The notes under the pieces are model-generated. The model searched no databases, had not been told where the DNA came from, and saw nothing but the letters and a program-made list of their open reading frames with translations. The translations under genes and the position numbers were made by a program. Positions 7,483-8,154 of a DNA stretch of 8,154 bases are shown here, in pieces. Numbering within the stretch: position 1 is the stretch's first letter; every line of letters starts with the position of its first letter. The stretch lies in the NCBI GenBank assembly GCA_003155465.1, contig PMCR01000303.1:1-8154 (forward strand), given 5' to 3'. Origin of the DNA: Myxococcales bacterium. Lineage in GTDB: Bacteria; Myxococcota; Polyangia; Fen-1088.

Positions 7483-7634
7483 CAACCCAGCCAGCGCGTG
7501 ACCATGGCATCCACGAGACCAGCAACCCGACTGCTGGCTTCATGCCGATCCGTGCCCCGCGCGAGCAGAAGGTCGTATTCAGTTTCAGCGTGACGGATAT
7601 GGGCGGCCAGCACGGGGTGGCGAACGAATGCCTG
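7482..7634 (-). pseudogene. 3' remnant of a truncated gene, C-terminus DUF2293-like
   Basis: A 50-residue open frame runs into the YfhO leader region and stops with TGA at 7484-7482. It reads VRHPVLAAHIRHAETEYDLL, then LARGTDRHEASSRV and a helix ending VTRWLG. The pattern IRHxxTxYDxLLxxGxxRxxA, then a short helix ending in W, resembles the C-terminus of DUF2293 proteins (function unknown) as I remember that family. The frame is closed upstream by a TAA at 7637-7635, which is part of the first TTATGCCGAG repeat, and no start codon with a ribosome binding site lies between. The 5' part of the gene therefore appears to have been removed where the repeat-bearing mobile region begins. It was probably the first or an upstream gene of the operon holding the YfhO pair. 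The family name is tentative; the truncation is better supported. Confidence 0.45.
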
Positions 7635-7756
7635 TTATGCCGAGCGCGGCATAGGAGGCATTATGCCGAGTCCCCGGTTATGCCGAGTGAGTCTTTCGAT
7701 CTCGCTCAATCACCGGCAACTTCTGCGGCAGATGGGCTTGCAGACTCGGCATAACC
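7634..7756. repeat. Cluster of TTATGCCGAG repeats upstream of a recombinase
   Basis: Three exact direct copies of TTATGCCGAG lie at 7635-7644, 7661-7670 and 7678-7687. One exact inverted copy, CTCGGCATAA, is at 7745-7754. A partial inverted copy, CGGCATA at 7647-7653, forms a hairpin with the first copy (TATGCCG at 7636-7642, spacer AGCG). The array starts where the minus-strand coding remnant ends and lies 45-168 bases upstream of the recombinase start. Such an array could hold recombinase arm or core binding sites, the end of a mobile element, or a self-regulating operator of the recombinase. The copies are seen directly; the role is inference. Confidence 0.75.
7676..7756. repeat. 13-bp perfect inverted repeat around 55 bases
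   Basis: GGTTATGCCGAGT at 7676-7688 is matched by its exact reverse complement ACTCGGCATAACC at 7744-7756. These are the longest symmetric arms in the array and include the third direct copy and the inverted copy of the 10-mer. The interval between them has no coding frame of note. Confidence 0.8.
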
Positions 7757-7790
7757 AGGGCGTCGTCGTCTCTTTCTGGCCACTGGGCCG

Positions 7791-7797
7791 AAGGAGG
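7791..7797 (+). promoter_or_regulatory. Ribosome binding site of the recombinase gene
   Basis: AAGGAGG lies four bases before the ATG at 7802. It is a full-strength Shine-Dalgarno sequence and fixes the start of a gene that has no stop within the window. No convincing promoter was recognised between the repeat array and this site. Confidence 0.85.
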
Positions 7798-7801
7798 ACA
7801 T

Positions 7802-8154
7802 ATGCCCTGGATACACGACGAGTTTCTGGAATGGCAACGACTGCGTGCTGGACCCTTGGGTCCGCAACTGGACACGTTTGCGGAGATGCTCACGCAGAAG
7901 GGATATTCGCCCGCGACCGTGGTGCTGAAGGTGCGAGTGGTGGCGAAGTTCGGGCACTGGCTTGGGCGGCGAGGCCTCGCTGTCGGCGAGGTCGACGAGC
8001 AGGCCGTCGCCGGATTCGTGCAACGCCATCGCTGTGCACCCGGGCGTGGCGACGCGGCGACGCTGCGTGATCTGCTCGAACAGGTCCGTTCAGCCGGACT
8101 GGCCCCGCCGCCTCCAACTAAGGTCGACGACACAACGATCGGCCGTATTGTGCG
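7802..8154 (+). CDS. Tyrosine recombinase/integrase, N-terminal part (3' end outside window)
   Basis: An open frame of 117 codons runs off the window. It begins MPWIHDEFLEWQRLR. Residues of about 25-75 contain GYSPATVVLKVRVVAKFGHW, then LGRRGLAVGEVDEQAVAGFV, the helical layout of the SAM-like core-binding domain of phage-integrase-type recombinases: a Tyr-Ser-x-x-Thr entry, a helix with FxxWL, then a 'V.EVDEQAVAGFV' helix. A linker with DLLEQVRSAG and a proline run follows, and the frame ends DDTTIGRIVR, perhaps the start of a second binding region. The catalytic R-H-R-Y residues would lie downstream and cannot be checked. The start is clear from the strong ribosome binding site. Recombinases of this kind occur singly, in tandem trios, or beside transposases; which applies is not visible. 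The repeats just upstream are plausible targets. Confidence 0.72.
   Translation, partial: MPWIHDEFLEWQRLRAGPLGPQLDTFAEMLTQKGYSPATVVLKVRVVAKFGHWLGRRGLAVGEVDEQAVAGFVQRHRCAPGRGDAATLRDLLEQVRSAGLAPPPPTKVDDTTIGRIV

Noticed and set aside
1110..7638. Shared CTGTTAT at 7632-7638 and, inverted, at 1110-1116, considered as island end sites
   Set aside because: Only 7 exact bases, with 10 of 15 matching when extended. Chance is likely in a window of this size.

Overview
The window comes from a high-GC bacterial chromosome. Its envelope genes and glutaminyl-tRNA synthetase (absent from many bacterial lineages that use the transamidation route) suggest a Gram-negative organism of the Proteobacteria/Acidobacteria kind. 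Taxonomy cannot be fixed from the sequence alone. No tRNA, rRNA or CRISPR array is visible.

Layout. (1) Positions 1-966, plus strand: the C-terminal 321 codons of glutaminyl-tRNA synthetase (glnS), cut by the window edge. (2) 1001-1126, plus: a 41-codon stub with a good ribosome binding site. It reads like the start of an AAA/OLD-type ATPase and loses its resemblance inside the Walker A loop, so it is a gene remnant. (3) 1100-1140: two back-to-back inverted repeats directly in front of the next gene. (4) 1145-2686, plus: a polytopic GT-C-fold glycosyltransferase-like membrane protein. (5) 2637-7420, minus: two tandem paralogous YfhO-family membrane proteins of 789 and 805 residues, joined by a GTGA stop/start overlap. 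The second one runs tail-to-tail into the GT-C gene with a 50-bp overlap. (6) 7417-7634, minus: a 21-codon mini-ORF and, before it, the last 50 codons of a truncated gene whose C-terminus resembles DUF2293 proteins. (7) 7634-7756: a cluster of TTATGCCGAG repeats in both orientations. (8) 7802-8154, plus: the N-terminal part of a tyrosine recombinase, running off the window.

Reading of the whole. The three large membrane proteins form an envelope-glycosylation cassette. Members of these families usually take sugars from polyprenyl-phosphate carriers and transfer them outside the cytoplasmic membrane. No carrier-charging GT2 enzyme is in view, so donor and acceptor are unknown. The cassette sits between two broken genes, the ATPase stub beside glnS and the DUF2293-like stub beside the recombinase. 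This suggests an accessory region built by insertion or rearrangement beside a housekeeping gene. The best-supported unusual features are the two gene remnants, the repeat array at the recombinase edge, and the translationally coupled YfhO pair.
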